From NCBI RefSeq assembly GCF_035989885.1, contig NZ_CP108518.1, positions 5,633,001 through 5,697,000 on the forward strand: a DNA stretch of 64,000 nt, in the 5' to 3' direction. Each line of letters begins with the position of its first letter. The first letter of the stretch is position 1. Source of the stretch: Streptomyces sp. NBC_01232 (GTDB lineage: Bacteria; Actinomycetota; Actinomycetes; Streptomycetales; Streptomycetaceae). A program made the position numbers and the translations under genes. Positions 50,959 through 61,518 of this stretch are shown here, one piece after another. The notes beneath the pieces were generated by a model. It did no database searches. It was given only the letters and a program-made list of their open reading frames with translations, and had not been told where the DNA came from.

Positions 50959-51984
50959 ATGCGTATCGGAGTTCTCACCGCAGGCGGCGACTGTCCGGGC
51001 CTCAACGCTGTCATCCGGTCGGTCGTACACCGCGCCCTCGTCGGTCACGGGGACGAGGTCATCGGCTTCGAGGACGGCTTCAAGGGCCTCCTCGACGGCA
51101 ACTTCCGCCCCCTCGACATCAACGCCGTCAGTGGCATCCTCGCCCGCGGCGGCACGATCCTCGGTTCGGCGCGCATGGAGCGCGCCCGTCTTCACGAAGC
51201 CGCCGAGAACGCGCAGGAGCTGGCGACCCGCTACGGCATCGACGCCCTCATCCCGATCGGCGGAGAAGGCACCCTGACCGCGTCCCGGATGCTGTCGGAC
51301 GCCGGGATGCCGGTCGTCGGCGTACCGAAGACCATCGACAACGACATCTCCTCCACCGACCGCACCTTCGGCTTCGACACCGCCGTCATGGTCGCCACCG
51401 AGGCGATCGACCGCCTCAAGACCACCGCCGAATCGCACCAGCGCGTGATGGTCGTCGAGGTCATGGGCCGTCACGCGGGCTGGATCGCCCTGGAGTCCGG
51501 CATGGCCGGCGGTGCGCACGGGATCTGCCTGCCCGAGCGCAACTTCGAGGTGGACGCCCTGGTGAAGATGGTGGAGGAACGATTCGCCCGCGGTAAGAAG
51601 TTCGCCGTCATCTGCGTCGCCGAGGGCGCGCACCCGGCCGAGGGCTCCATGCCGTACGAGAAGGGCGCGATCGACCAGTACGGTCACGAGCGCTTCGCCG
51701 GCATCGGCAACCGCCTCGCGATCGAACTGGAGCACCGCCTCGGCAAGGAGGCCCGCCCGGTCATCCTCGGCCACGTCCAGCGCGGCGGCACCCCCACCGC
51801 CTACGACCGCGTCCTCGCGACCCGCTTCGGCTGGCACGCCGTCGAGGCCGTCCACCGCGGCGAGTTCGGCAACATGACCGCCCTGCGCGGCACCGACATC
51901 GTGATGGCCCCGCTGGCCCACGCGGTCACCGAACTGAAGACGGTCCCCGAGGAGCGCATGTACGAGGCCGAGTCGGTCTTCTAG
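50959..51984 (+). CDS. pfkA: 6-phosphofructokinase
   Basis: A 341-residue phosphofructokinase that commits fructose-6-phosphate to glycolysis. The phosphate loop is IGVLTAGGDCPGLNAVIR. IPIGGEGTLTASRML has Gly-Gly-Glu-Gly rather than the GGDGS of ATP-dependent enzymes such as E. coli PfkA. GVPKTIDNDISSTDRTFGFDTAV is the catalytic TID loop, and VMVVEVMGRHAGWIALES and ILGHVQRGGTPTAYDR are substrate loops. ATG 50959 follows GGAG. An upstream in-frame extension is not conserved. It belongs to the actinobacterial group that may use ATP or pyrophosphate. The ATP-dependent S. coelicolor homologue argues for ATP here. Confidence 0.94.
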   Translation: MRIGVLTAGGDCPGLNAVIRSVVHRALVGHGDEVIGFEDGFKGLLDGNFRPLDINAVSGILARGGTILGSARMERARLHEAAENAQELATRYGIDALIPIGGEGTLTASRMLSDAGMPVVGVPKTIDNDISSTDRTFGFDTAVMVATEAIDRLKTTAESHQRVMVVEVMGRHAGWIALESGMAGGAHGICLPERNFEVDALVKMVEERFARGKKFAVICVAEGAHPAEGSMPYEKGAIDQYGHERFAGIGNRLAIELEHRLGKEARPVILGHVQRGGTPTAYDRVLATRFGWHAVEAVHRGEFGNMTALRGTDIVMAPLAHAVTELKTVPEERMYEAESVF

Positions 51985-52053
51985 CCAGGGGTGACCGTCC
52001 CCGCGAGCGGGGCTACGCTCGCAGCCCCTGAGCCGATCGGCCGTGGAGGCGCC

Positions 52054-52569
52054 ATGGACACCCCTGTCCCGGGCACGCCCGTCTTCCTCCTCCCGCCGCC
52101 CGCCGAACCCGGCGACGCACCGGTGCGCGTCGTATGGGCCCTGGGCGACCCCCGCCGTGACCTCGACGCGAACCTGGTCCGGCTGCGCGCCGGAGCCGTC
52201 GTCGAAGAGGACACCGGGACGCTCCCGGGCGCGCTGCTCCTGGTCGTCGCCGGCTCGGGCGAGATCCGCACCCCGGGCCGCACCGTGGAGCTCACCCCCG
52301 GCTGCGCGACCTGGCTGCCCGCCGGCACCCCGCGCGCCCTGCGGGCCGGCGCCGAGGGGCTGACCTACACCGCCGCGCACCGCCGGAGCCCCACCGAGGC
52401 CGTCCTCCCGGAAGCCGGCGAGCCTGCCTGTCTGCTGCACCTGGTCTGCGACGGCTGCGGACGCCTGGCCGCCGACCGCGACGCCCGCTTCTGCTCCCGC
52501 TGCGGAACCCGGCTCGGCCCGCAGGGCCAGGATCCGGATCCGGATCCGGATCCGCACGAGGCCGCCTAG
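52054..52569 (+). CDS. Cupin-like domain protein with C-terminal zinc ribbon
   Basis: A 171-residue protein. Residues 1-120 form a predicted beta-barrel (VVWALGDPRRDLDANLVRLRAGAVVEEDTGTLPGALLLVVAGSGEIRTPGRTVELTPGCATWLPAGTPRAL), the cupin pattern without the usual metal histidines. It is followed by a zinc ribbon, CDGCGRLAADRDARFCSRCG, and an acidic tail of four Asp-Pro repeats encoded by four exact GGATCC hexamers (52530-52553). ATG 52054 follows GGAGGC. Its stop overlaps that of the convergent HTH gene. The ligand and function are unknown. Confidence 0.8.
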   Translation: MDTPVPGTPVFLLPPPAEPGDAPVRVVWALGDPRRDLDANLVRLRAGAVVEEDTGTLPGALLLVVAGSGEIRTPGRTVELTPGCATWLPAGTPRALRAGAEGLTYTAAHRRSPTEAVLPEAGEPACLLHLVCDGCGRLAADRDARFCSRCGTRLGPQGQDPDPDPDPHEAA

Positions 52570-53249
52570 GCGGCACCGCCCGCCAGGTACCAGAACCGGT
52601 CCACGATCTCGACGAGGAACTCCCGGCCGGCGTCGCCGCTGCCGGCCTCGCCCTGGCCGCCGCCCCAGCTGAGCGTCGCCACCATCCGCGACTGGTAGTC
52701 CCCGTGCAGCTGCTCCAGGACCCGCTCCAGGTGGTGCTTGGGGATCGGCAGCAGCTTGCCCAGCGGTTTCACGTACGCCTGCCAGCGCGTGGTGACCGCG
52801 CTGCGCAGCAGTTCGGCCAGTTCCTCGTGCTTGCCGGTCGCCGTCACGAACTGGGCCAGCGTCAGCCCCAGTACCGAGGCCAGGGCGGCGGACTGCCGCT
52901 CGTTGCCCTTCCAGCGGCCGGTGTCCTCCATCTTCTGGTACGAGCCCGTCTCCAGGCCGATCCGCCGGGCCAGGTCGTCCGCGGCGAGGCCCCGGGCGAC
53001 CCGGTGCTCCCGCAGGGTGACCGGTTCAGCGAGGAGCTCGCCGGGGGCACACCACAGCACGCCCGCGAGGGCCGTGACCTCGGCCGAAGAGGGTGATATC
53101 TCGCCACGCTCCCAGGCCATCACGGTCTCGGGCGCGACGACGAGTCCGTACTGGGCGCGCAGGCCATAGGCGACATGACCGGGAGCCATGCCCAGGGCCG
53201 CGCGCAGGCGACGCGCGGCGGGGGCATTGAAAGGCGGGCTGGAGTGCAC
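52566..53249 (-). CDS. DNA-binding protein with two HTH (Xre-type) segments
   Basis: A 227-residue protein. The first HTH-like region is RRLRAALGMAPGHVAYGLRAQYGLVVAPETVMAWERGEISPSSAEVTALAGVL. The second is TLREHRVARGLAADDLARRIGLETGSYQKMEDTGRWKGNERQSAALASVLGL. A C-terminal helical domain (WQAYVKPLGKLLPIPKHHLERVLEQLHGDYQSRMV) follows. The GTG at 53249 is preferred over GTG 53258 because TACGGT (53257-53262) ends 7 nt before it and there is no ribosome site. The stop overlaps the convergent cupin gene. Targets are unknown. The protein is conserved in Streptomyces. Confidence 0.82.
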   Translation of the reverse strand: MHSSPPFNAPAARRLRAALGMAPGHVAYGLRAQYGLVVAPETVMAWERGEISPSSAEVTALAGVLWCAPGELLAEPVTLREHRVARGLAADDLARRIGLETGSYQKMEDTGRWKGNERQSAALASVLGLTLAQFVTATGKHEELAELLRSAVTTRWQAYVKPLGKLLPIPKHHLERVLEQLHGDYQSRMVATLSWGGGQGEAGSGDAGREFLVEIVDRFWYLAGGAA

Positions 53250-53510
53250 ACCGCACACCGTAGAAGTGGCCAGGCTGTGGCGCCTACAGACCAAACAAAC
53301 AAGCCCATACCTCGTAGGAACGTCCTATGAAGTTAAGGGCTTTCGTCGGTTTTTCGGGCGACTGTCCGGTAATCGGCGACTCCGTAGATCCTTTCCGTGA
53401 GTACGGTTCCAGCCAACGTCCGTCGAGGCAAGCGCCTTCACACGCTCCCCACCATGTGTGAACCGGCCATCCACCTCCTCCGTGATCCCTTTCGGCGGCC
53501 CTCGCCCACC
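53250..53510. other. Non-coding region between HTH gene and IS element
   Basis: It holds the leaderless promoter of the HTH gene, AT-richer DNA around 53290-53330 and CCCTCGCCC (53499-53507), which is one arm of a hairpin interrupted by the IS element. No gene is supported. The short open frames here have no family features. Confidence 0.5.
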
Positions 53511-53574
53511 GGGGGGGGTGTCTCTATGTCTTTCGTCAAGGACGTGGTGTCGGGTATGGGACCGTTTGGGATGG

Positions 53575-54789
53575 TCATGCGGCGAGGGTGACGGCGGGGA
53601 TTCTGGACTCGTAGAAGGTGCCGTCTCGGAGCATGGCGAACAGGACGCTGATGCGTTGGCGGGCGAGGCGGAGGAGAGCCTGGGTGTGGGTTTTCCCGCG
53701 GGCGCGTTGCCGGTCGTAGTAGGTGCGGGAGGCCGGGTCGGCGTTCATGCAGGCGAAGGCGGAGAGGAACATGGCGCGTTTGAGCTGCCGGTTTCCGCCT
53801 CGTGGTGCGTGTTCGCCGTGGATCGAGGTCCCGGACGACTTCGTCGTCGGGGCGAGACCGGAGTAGGAGGCGAGGTGGGCGGCGCTGGGAAAACTGGTGC
53901 CGTCGCCGACGGTGACCAGCAGGACGGCGGCGGTCCTGACTCCGACTCCCGGCATCGAGGTCAGGACCGGGTGAAGAGGGTGAGCCTCCAGCAGGCTGCT
54001 GATCTGGGCTTCCAGTGCCCGACGCTGGTCGTGAACCGCCGCGAGCGAGGCCGCCAGGGACGGGATCACGATGTCGAGGGTGCCGGTTCCCGGGACCACG
54101 ACGGTCTGCTCGTCGAGAGCGTCGAAGACCTCGTCGATCAGCCGCGCGGCCATGCGTGGGGCCTTCGGGCGGATGAGTTCGACGAGTCTGCGGCGGCCGG
54201 CTTTGCGCAGAGCGGCCGGAGATCCGTGGCGCTCGAGGAGCCAGGTGACGGCCGGGTGGTCCAGCCGGGGCCCGAGAACGCGCTCCAGCGACGGGTGGAA
54301 CTGGGTGAGCAGGCCGCGTATCCGGTTGCTGGTGCGGGTGGCTTCGGCGGCGAGGTCCTGGTCGAAGCCGGTCAGCACCGTGAGCTCGGCGGTGATCTCG
54401 TCCGTCAGCTCCAGCGACCGCAGGACGTGCGGCATGGTGCGGGCGGCGTCCGCGATCACCGCCGCGTCCTTCGCGTCGGTTTTTGCCTCTCCCGGATACA
54501 GGTCGGCGATCCGGCGCATGGCGAGTCCGGGCAGGTAGGCGACCTCGCAGCCCGCGTCGCGGGCGACGGTCAGCGGCAGAGCGCCGATCGATGCGGGCTG
54601 GTCCACGATCACCAGCACCGTGCCGAACTTCGCGATCAGCTTGTCGAAGACGGCCCGCAGTTTCGGTTCGCTGTTGGGCATCGGCTTGTCGAAGACTTTC
54701 TTGCCCGCCGGCGTCAGCCCGTGGCCGTGATGGGCGGTCTTGCCGACGTCCATACCCAGGAAGACGCCCACATCGCCGGTGTCTAACAT
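53575..54789 (-). CDS. IS110-family transposase
   Basis: A 404-residue DEDD transposase. The N-terminal RuvC-like domain starts FLGMDVGKTAHHGHGL (first Asp), continues VLVIVDQPASIGAL with VAYLPGLAMRRIADLYPGEAKTDAKDAAVIADAAR (last Asp pair), and passes through a coiled-coil spacer. The C-terminal Tnp_20 domain reads LTSMPGVGVRTAAVLLVTVGDGTSFPSAAHLASYSGLAPTTKSSGTSI, with the essential Ser. ATG 54789 follows GGAGGGG. Length and both domains are complete, so the element may still be active. Confidence 0.93.
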   Translation of the reverse strand: MLDTGDVGVFLGMDVGKTAHHGHGLTPAGKKVFDKPMPNSEPKLRAVFDKLIAKFGTVLVIVDQPASIGALPLTVARDAGCEVAYLPGLAMRRIADLYPGEAKTDAKDAAVIADAARTMPHVLRSLELTDEITAELTVLTGFDQDLAAEATRTSNRIRGLLTQFHPSLERVLGPRLDHPAVTWLLERHGSPAALRKAGRRRLVELIRPKAPRMAARLIDEVFDALDEQTVVVPGTGTLDIVIPSLAASLAAVHDQRRALEAQISSLLEAHPLHPVLTSMPGVGVRTAAVLLVTVGDGTSFPSAAHLASYSGLAPTTKSSGTSIHGEHAPRGGNRQLKRAMFLSAFACMNADPASRTYYDRQRARGKTHTQALLRLARQRISVLFAMLRDGTFYESRIPAVTLAA

Positions 54790-55050
54790 CGCACCCCTCC
54801 TGGGTGGTTGACCTGGCCGGCCTCTGCGTTGGCACCGTGCTCGCGCATCCACGTTATGCAGACCTGCCGCCCACGCTTCTGCCCGGCATTGCGCCGGGCC
54901 GGGCGGTGGTCGGGTCTCTCATCAGCGTCTCCGACGGCACCCCACGGACCCGGCGACACCACCCCCCAGGTCATCCGTTCGACAGAGGGGACACAGTCAT
55001 ACCGGGCCCGGAGGCCAGCGGCCCCATTGCAGGACCGCGAAAAACATAAC
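54790..55050. ncRNA. Candidate bridge-RNA region of the IS110 element
   Basis: These 261 bp upstream of the transposase have no ORF with family features. Related IS110-group elements encode here a structured bridge RNA that pairs with donor and target DNA. Several GC-rich inverted segments are visible (for example GCCCGGCATTGCGCCGGGC at about 54880-54900), but I cannot fold the RNA or define its ends. Confidence 0.35.
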
Positions 55051-55072
55051 GGGGGGGGCGAGGGTCCGGTCC

Positions 55073-55103
55073 TTGCCTTGACGTCGGCGTCAAGGAATAC
55101 GGT
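55073..55103 (+). promoter_or_regulatory. MerR-type promoter with 20-bp palindromic operator
   Basis: TTGCCT (55073-55078) and TACGGT (55098-55103) are 19 bp apart, the over-long spacer typical of MerR-activated promoters. Between and overlapping them lies the perfect palindrome CCTTGACG-TCGG-CGTCAAGG (55076-55095). The -10 box ends 6 nt before the merR start, so the message is leaderless. Confidence 0.8.
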
Positions 55104-55109
55104 CGGTCC

Positions 55110-55502
55110 ATGCGCATCGGCGAACTGGCGGAGCGGGCCGGGACCAGCACCCGGACGCTGAGGTACTACGAGTCGCGCGGGCTGCTCCCCGCGCGGCGGG
55201 CCGGCAACGGCTACCGGACCTACGACGAGGACGACCTGCGGCTGCTGAGCCAGATCCGCATGCTCCAGGACTTCGGCTTCGAGCTGGAGGAGACCCGGCC
55301 CTTCGTGGACTGCCTGCGGGCCGGCCACCCGGCCGGGGACTCCTGCCCCGCCTCGCTCGCCGTCTACCGGCGCAAGCTCGCCGAGCTGGACGGCCTGATC
55401 GGCCAGCTGGCCGACGTGCGCGAGCAGCTCGGGCGGCAGTTGGCCGACGCGGAACGGGCGGCCGGCGTGGAGGCCGTGCCGAAGTGCGAGATGACCGGAT
55501 GA
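55110..55502 (+). CDS. MerR-family regulator
   Basis: A 130-residue regulator with the classic N-terminus MRIGELAERAGTSTRTLRYYESRGLLPARRAGNGYRTYDEDDLRLLSQIRMLQDFGF, a coiled-coil dimer helix (LAVYRRKLAELDGLIGQLADVREQL) and cysteines at FVDCLRAGHPAGDSC and VPKC that could sense thiols or metals. It is preceded by an ideal MerR promoter and palindrome, so it autoregulates. It is followed 13 bp later by a thioredoxin gene in the same transcript, which suggests that the pair responds to redox stress. Confidence 0.92.
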   Translation: MRIGELAERAGTSTRTLRYYESRGLLPARRAGNGYRTYDEDDLRLLSQIRMLQDFGFELEETRPFVDCLRAGHPAGDSCPASLAVYRRKLAELDGLIGQLADVREQLGRQLADAERAAGVEAVPKCEMTG

Positions 55503-55515
55503 GAGGGATGGGGAC

Positions 55516-55857
55516 ATGAAGGCTCACGGTGTGGCGCAAGTGACCGACGAGGATTTCGAGGCGGAGGTCCTCGGGGAGCGGGGACGGCCCGTCCTCGTGG
55601 AGTTCACGGCGGACTGGTGCGGCCCCTGCCGCCAGCTCGCACCCGTGCTCTCCTCGATCGCGGCCGAGGAGGCCGACCGGCTCAAGGTCGTGCAGATCGA
55701 CGCGGACGCCAACCCGGGGACCGTCACGCGGTACGGGGTGCTGTCCATGCCGACCCTGCTCGTCTTCCGTGACGGCGAGCCCGTCCAGCAGATGGTCGGG
55801 GCCCGGGCCAAGCGCAAGCTGCTCCAGGAACTGGAGGAGCAGCTGGCCACGGCCTGA
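55516..55857 (+). CDS. trxA: Thioredoxin
   Basis: A 113-residue thioredoxin. VLVEFTADWCGPCRQLAPVLSSIA carries the redox-active WCGPC motif, VVQIDADANPGTVTRYGVLSMPTLLVFRDG has the cis-Pro, and the final helix is complete. It is a cytosolic dithiol reductant for ribonucleotide reductase, peroxidases and misoxidised proteins. ATG 55516 follows GAGAGGG. It is cotranscribed with the MerR gene, whose operator controls both. The gene name is given by family; Streptomyces has several paralogues. Confidence 0.92.
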   Translation: MKAHGVAQVTDEDFEAEVLGERGRPVLVEFTADWCGPCRQLAPVLSSIAAEEADRLKVVQIDADANPGTVTRYGVLSMPTLLVFRDGEPVQQMVGARAKRKLLQELEEQLATA

Positions 55858-55860
55858 GCC

Positions 55861-55898
55861 CCGGGGCGGCGGGCCGGCGCCCCGGCCCGCCGCCCCGG
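55861..55898. terminator. Bidirectional hairpin terminator
   Basis: The perfect 17-bp arms CCGGGGCGGCGGGCCGG and CCGGCCCGCCGCCCCGG pair around CGCC. They lie between the convergent trxA and glgB stops and probably serve both. Confidence 0.85.
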
Positions 55899-55908
55899 CC
55901 CATGGATC

Positions 55909-58203
55909 TCAGTCCTGCGGCCGGAACCAGACCGTCGCCAGCGGCGGCAGGGTCATGCGCAGGCTCGCCGGACGGCCCTGCGCCGGCACCGGATCCGGCC
56001 GCAGCGGCTGCGCGTGGTGGATGCCGCTGCCGCCGTAGACCTCATGGTCGGTATTGAGCACCTCCTGCCACAGCGGCACCTCCTCCGGCACCCCGATCCG
56101 GTAGCCGTGCCGGACCACGGGCGAGAAGTTCGACACCGCGAGCAGCTGCGAGCCGTCCTGCGCGTACCGGAGGAAGGCGAAGACGTTGTCCTCCGCGGCA
56201 TCGGCCTCCACCCAGGCGAAGCCCTCCGGCACGGTGTCCCGCTCCCAGAGGGCGGGCGTCGCCGTGTACGTGCGGTTCAGGTCGCGCACGAGGTCGCGTA
56301 CGCCGCGGTGGTCGCCGGCCGCCGAGTAGGAGGTGTCCAGCAGCCACCAGTCCGGCCCGTGCGCCTCCGACCACTCCGACCCCTGGGCGAACTCCTGCCC
56401 CATGAACAGCAGTTGCTTGCCCGGATGGGCCCACATGAAGCCCAGGTACGCCCGGTGCGAGGCCCGCTGCTGCCACCAGTCGGCCCCGGGCATCCTCGAC
56501 ACCAGCGATCCCTTGCCGTGCACCACCTCGTCGTGCGAGATCGGCAGCACGTAGTTCTCGCTGAAGGCGTAGATCATCCCGAAGGTCATGTCGTGGTGGT
56601 GGTACTTGCGGTACACCGGCTCCTTCGACATGTAGCGCAGGGTGTCGTGCATCCAGCCCATGTTCCACTTCAGGCCGAAGCCGAGCCCGCCGGAGTCCGT
56701 CGGCCGGGTCACGCCCGTCCAGGCCGTGGACTCCTCCGCGATCGTCACCACCCCCGGGCAGCGCCGGTACACGGTCGCGTTCATCTCCTGGAGGAAGCCC
56801 ACCGCGTCCGGGTTCTCCCGGCCGCCGTGCTCGTTGGGCGTCCACTCGCCCTCGTTGCGCGAGTAGTCGAGGTAGAGCATCGAGGCCACGGCGTCCACGC
56901 GCAGGCCGTCCACGTGGAACTCCTCGCACCAGTACACGGCGTTGGCGACGAGGAAGTTGCGGACCTCCTTGCGGCCGTAGTCGAACTCCAGCGTCCCCCA
57001 GTCCGGGTGCGCGGCCCGGCGCGGGTCGTGGTGCTCGTACAGCGGGCGCCCGTCGAACTCGGCGAGGGCCCAGTCGTCGCGCGGGAAGTGCGCCGGCACC
57101 CAGTCGACGATCACCCCGATCCCGGCCCGGTGCAGCGCGTCCACGAGGAAACGGAAGTCGTCCGGGGTGCCCATCCGCGAGGTCGGCGCGTAGAAGCCGG
57201 TGACCTGATAGCCCCACGAGCCGCCGAAGGGATGCTCGGCGACCGGCATCAGCTCCACGTGTGTGAAGCCCAGCTCCTTGACGTACGCGGGCAGCTGCTC
57301 GGCGAGCTGCCGGTAGGAGAGCCCGGGCCGCCAGGACGCCAGGTGAACCTCGTACACCGAGAGGGGGGCCTGGTGCGGGGGCAGGGCCCCGCGCTCGGCC
57401 ATCCACTGCGCGTCCTGCCACTCGTACTGCGAGGCCGTGACCACCGAGGCGTTCGCCGGGGGCACCTCCGCGGCCCGCGCCATCGGGTCGGCGCGCAGCG
57501 TGTGGCTGCCGTCGGGCCGGGCGATGTCGTACTTGTAGAGCGTTCCGGCGCCCACCCCGGGAAGGAACAGCTCCCACACGCCCGTCGAGCCGAGCGAGCG
57601 CATCGGGTAGGCGACGGAGTCCCAGTACGAGAAGTCCCCGCTGACCCGGACCCCCTGGGCGTTCGGCGCCCACACCGTGAACCGGGTCCCGGTGACGCCC
57701 TGGTGCTCCATCGGCTGGGAACCCAGCGCCGTCCACAGCTGCTCGTGGCGGCCCTCGCCGATCAGGTGCAGGTCCAGCTCGCCGAGCGCGGGCAGGAACC
57801 GGTAGGGGTCGTGGACCTCGATCTCGTCGCTGTCGTACGTGACCAGCAGCCGGTACTCCGGTACCCCGGCCAGCGGCAGCAGCCCCGAGAACAGTCCGTC
57901 GCCGTCGTCGACGAGCTCGGCCCGCAGTCCCTTGGCGACGATCGTGACCGCCTTGGCGTGGGGCCGCAGCACCCGGAAGGCCACCCCGCCCCGTTGGGCA
58001 CGGGCCCCCAGCACCGCGTGCGGATCGTGGTGGCGGCCCTCCAGCAGCCGGGCGCGTTCGTCGGCTCCGAGTGCGGGCGCCGGCCGGACGCCGTGCGATG
58101 GGGTGGCACGGCGGGCCCGGGGAGCGCGGGCCTTCTTCGCCGCCGCCGGGGCGGGTGCGGCTTCGTCGCGGACGGTCGGTGACGGCTGTCGTGCGGCGCT
58201 CAC
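55909..58203 (-). CDS. glgB: 1,4-alpha-glucan branching enzyme
   Basis: A 764-residue GH13 enzyme that adds alpha-1,6 branches to glucan. An Ala/Pro/Lys-rich leader (1-45) is followed by two N-terminal beta domains, with CBM48-type [21 protein letters not shown]. The barrel has nucleophile Asp437 ([19 protein letters not shown]) and acid/base Glu490 (VVTIAEEST), with [13 protein letters not shown] for the third Asp. The C-terminal domain ends in [16 protein letters not shown] 58203 overlaps the mak stop by 4 nt. It is the last gene of the GlgE operon and makes branches on GlgE product. Confidence 0.95.
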   Translation of the reverse strand: MSAARQPSPTVRDEAAPAPAAAKKARAPRARRATPSHGVRPAPALGADERARLLEGRHHDPHAVLGARAQRGGVAFRVLRPHAKAVTIVAKGLRAELVDDGDGLFSGLLPLAGVPEYRLLVTYDSDEIEVHDPYRFLPALGELDLHLIGEGRHEQLWTALGSQPMEHQGVTGTRFTVWAPNAQGVRVSGDFSYWDSVAYPMRSLGSTGVWELFLPGVGAGTLYKYDIARPDGSHTLRADPMARAAEVPPANASVVTASQYEWQDAQWMAERGALPPHQAPLSVYEVHLASWRPGLSYRQLAEQLPAYVKELGFTHVELMPVAEHPFGGSWGYQVTGFYAPTSRMGTPDDFRFLVDALHRAGIGVIVDWVPAHFPRDDWALAEFDGRPLYEHHDPRRAAHPDWGTLEFDYGRKEVRNFLVANAVYWCEEFHVDGLRVDAVASMLYLDYSRNEGEWTPNEHGGRENPDAVGFLQEMNATVYRRCPGVVTIAEESTAWTGVTRPTDSGGLGFGLKWNMGWMHDTLRYMSKEPVYRKYHHHDMTFGMIYAFSENYVLPISHDEVVHGKGSLVSRMPGADWWQQRASHRAYLGFMWAHPGKQLLFMGQEFAQGSEWSEAHGPDWWLLDTSYSAAGDHRGVRDLVRDLNRTYTATPALWERDTVPEGFAWVEADAAEDNVFAFLRYAQDGSQLLAVSNFSPVVRHGYRIGVPEEVPLWQEVLNTDHEVYGGSGIHHAQPLRPDPVPAQGRPASLRMTLPPLATVWFRPQD

Positions 58204-59645
58204 GCGAGCGGCCTCCTCGGGGGCTTCGGGTGGGGGTGCGGGGAGATGGAGCCGGGGGCGGGCGGGGTGGGCGGTACGCGGTGGGCGGGCCGCACGGGTT
58301 CCGAGAGCCGCCGGATCGCGGCCATCGGGACGTGCAGCCAGTCGGGGCGGTGCCGGGACTCGTAGCGGGCCTCGTACACCGCCTTGTCGGTCTCGTACGC
58401 GCGCAGCAGTACCGGGTCCTCGCGGGGGTCCCGGCCGGTGGTGCGGGCGTAGCCCTCGCAGAACGCGGCCCGGCAGTCGTCCGCCCAGGCGGGGGCGAAC
58501 GGCCGGTGCGAGCGGGCGGCGTAGTCGAAGGAACGCAGTATCCCGGCGATGTCGCGCACCGCCGGTTCGGGACGGCGCCGGTCGGCCAGCGGCCGGGCCG
58601 GCTCGCCCTCGAAGTCGATCAACGACCAGCTGCCGTCGAGGGTGCGCAGGGTCTGCCCCAGATGGAGGTCCCCGTGGATCCGCTGGGCGGGGACGCCCGC
58701 TCCCCGGGAGGCGGCCAGCGCGTCGAAGGCGCCCCGCAGCCCCGCCTCGTAGGGCCGCAGCGCGGCCACCTCACGGGCGGTCGCGGCCAGCCGCGCCGTC
58801 ATCCCCGCGGCGAGCCGGGCGGTCTGCTCCGGGCCCAGAGCGACCGTGGGCAGCGCCGCGGCCAGCGCGCTGTGCACCTCGGCGGTGGCCCGGCCCAGCG
58901 CGTGCGCCTCGGCGGTGAAGTCGGCCCCGGCGCCGAGCCGGCGCAGCGCGAGCTGCCAGCCGTCGTCGGAGCCGCGCAGGTACGGCTGGAGCACGCCCAG
59001 GGTCAGCGGCTCGCTGCCGGGCGGCTCGGCCTCGTACCAGGCGACGGGTGCCGGCACCCGGGTGCAGCCGGCCGCGGCCAGCGCCCGGGGCAGCTCCAGG
59101 TCCGGGTTGATCCCGGGCCCGACCCGCCGGAAGACCTTCAGGATGAACGAATCTCCGTAGATCAGAGAGGAATTCGTCTGCTCCCCGGAGAGCGGCCTGG
59201 GCGTGAGTCCCGCCGGGATCGGCGAGGCCGGGTCCCGGTCGAAGCGCAGCGGCCCGAGGGCGCCGGGGGAGCGCAGCCGCTCCAGCAGCATGGCGGCGAG
59301 CCGGGGATCGCCGAGCGCCTCGTAGACCGCCCGGCCCGCGTACGGGCCGTGCTCGGCGTGCCCGATCAGGGTGGGTGCGAGGGCGGGCGGCAGGGACGGC
59401 CTGATGCCCAGCAGCAGTTGGTAGCAGTCCCCGTCGACATCGAGGAGCAGGTGCAGCAGTCCGGGAGTGGATCCCGGCGGCAGCAGCTCGGCCGCCGAGA
59501 CGGTCCTGAGCCTGCTGATGGTGCGGCCCTTGCCCGCGAACCAGCGCTGTGCGGGCAGCCAGGCCCTCAGCATCGGTTCCAGCGGAGCGATCCCGGCGGC
59601 CCGGTCGGCCGTCAGCCGGCTCCGGGCGGATGCAGCCTCCGACAT
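58200..59645 (-). CDS. mak: Maltokinase
   Basis: A 481-residue kinase of the aminoglycoside-phosphotransferase fold that makes maltose-1-phosphate from maltose and ATP. The N-terminal Mak domain has [16 protein letters not shown]. The lysine strand is [18 protein letters not shown], the catalytic loop is [14 protein letters not shown], and the metal motif is [15 protein letters not shown]. The protein ends in a His/Pro/Lys tail. ATG 59645 follows AAAGGACG. There are 154 bp before it, so it may have its own promoter as well as read-through from treS. It supplies the substrate of GlgE. Confidence 0.93.
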   Translation of the reverse strand: MSEAASARSRLTADRAAGIAPLEPMLRAWLPAQRWFAGKGRTISRLRTVSAAELLPPGSTPGLLHLLLDVDGDCYQLLLGIRPSLPPALAPTLIGHAEHGPYAGRAVYEALGDPRLAAMLLERLRSPGALGPLRFDRDPASPIPAGLTPRPLSGEQTNSSLIYGDSFILKVFRRVGPGINPDLELPRALAAAGCTRVPAPVAWYEAEPPGSEPLTLGVLQPYLRGSDDGWQLALRRLGAGADFTAEAHALGRATAEVHSALAAALPTVALGPEQTARLAAGMTARLAATAREVAALRPYEAGLRGAFDALAASRGAGVPAQRIHGDLHLGQTLRTLDGSWSLIDFEGEPARPLADRRRPEPAVRDIAGILRSFDYAARSHRPFAPAWADDCRAAFCEGYARTTGRDPREDPVLLRAYETDKAVYEARYESRHRPDWLHVPMAAIRRLSEPVRPAHRVPPTPPAPGSISPHPHPKPPRRPLA

Positions 59646-59799
59646 GGCGTCGCGTCCTTTCCCCGGGCCGTCACAGAATGCGCAGAGTGTCCCGGATGCG
59701 CGGCAGTTGCTTCTCCGGCATGTGCGAGTGTCGGGTCAGGATGGTCCGTACAGGGCGGGCGATTGACCCATTCGAGCTGCCCGCCCCGTTTTCGGGCCG

Positions 59800-61514
<1,715 letters not shown>

Positions 61515-61518
<4 letters not shown>

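Larger units (their letters stand above)
53511..55058 (-). mobile_element. IS110-family insertion sequence, about 1.54 kb
   Basis: The element is delimited by an 8-bp direct repeat of G (53511-53518 and 55051-55058). One copy of the repeat counted with the interior gives 1540 bp. It carries one transposase gene on the minus strand, with about 260 bp of non-coding DNA upstream of it and about 55 bp downstream, the arrangement of the IS110 group. No terminal inverted repeats are seen, as expected. Removing the element would rejoin CCCTCGCCC and GGGCGAGGG into a hairpin. Confidence 0.7.
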
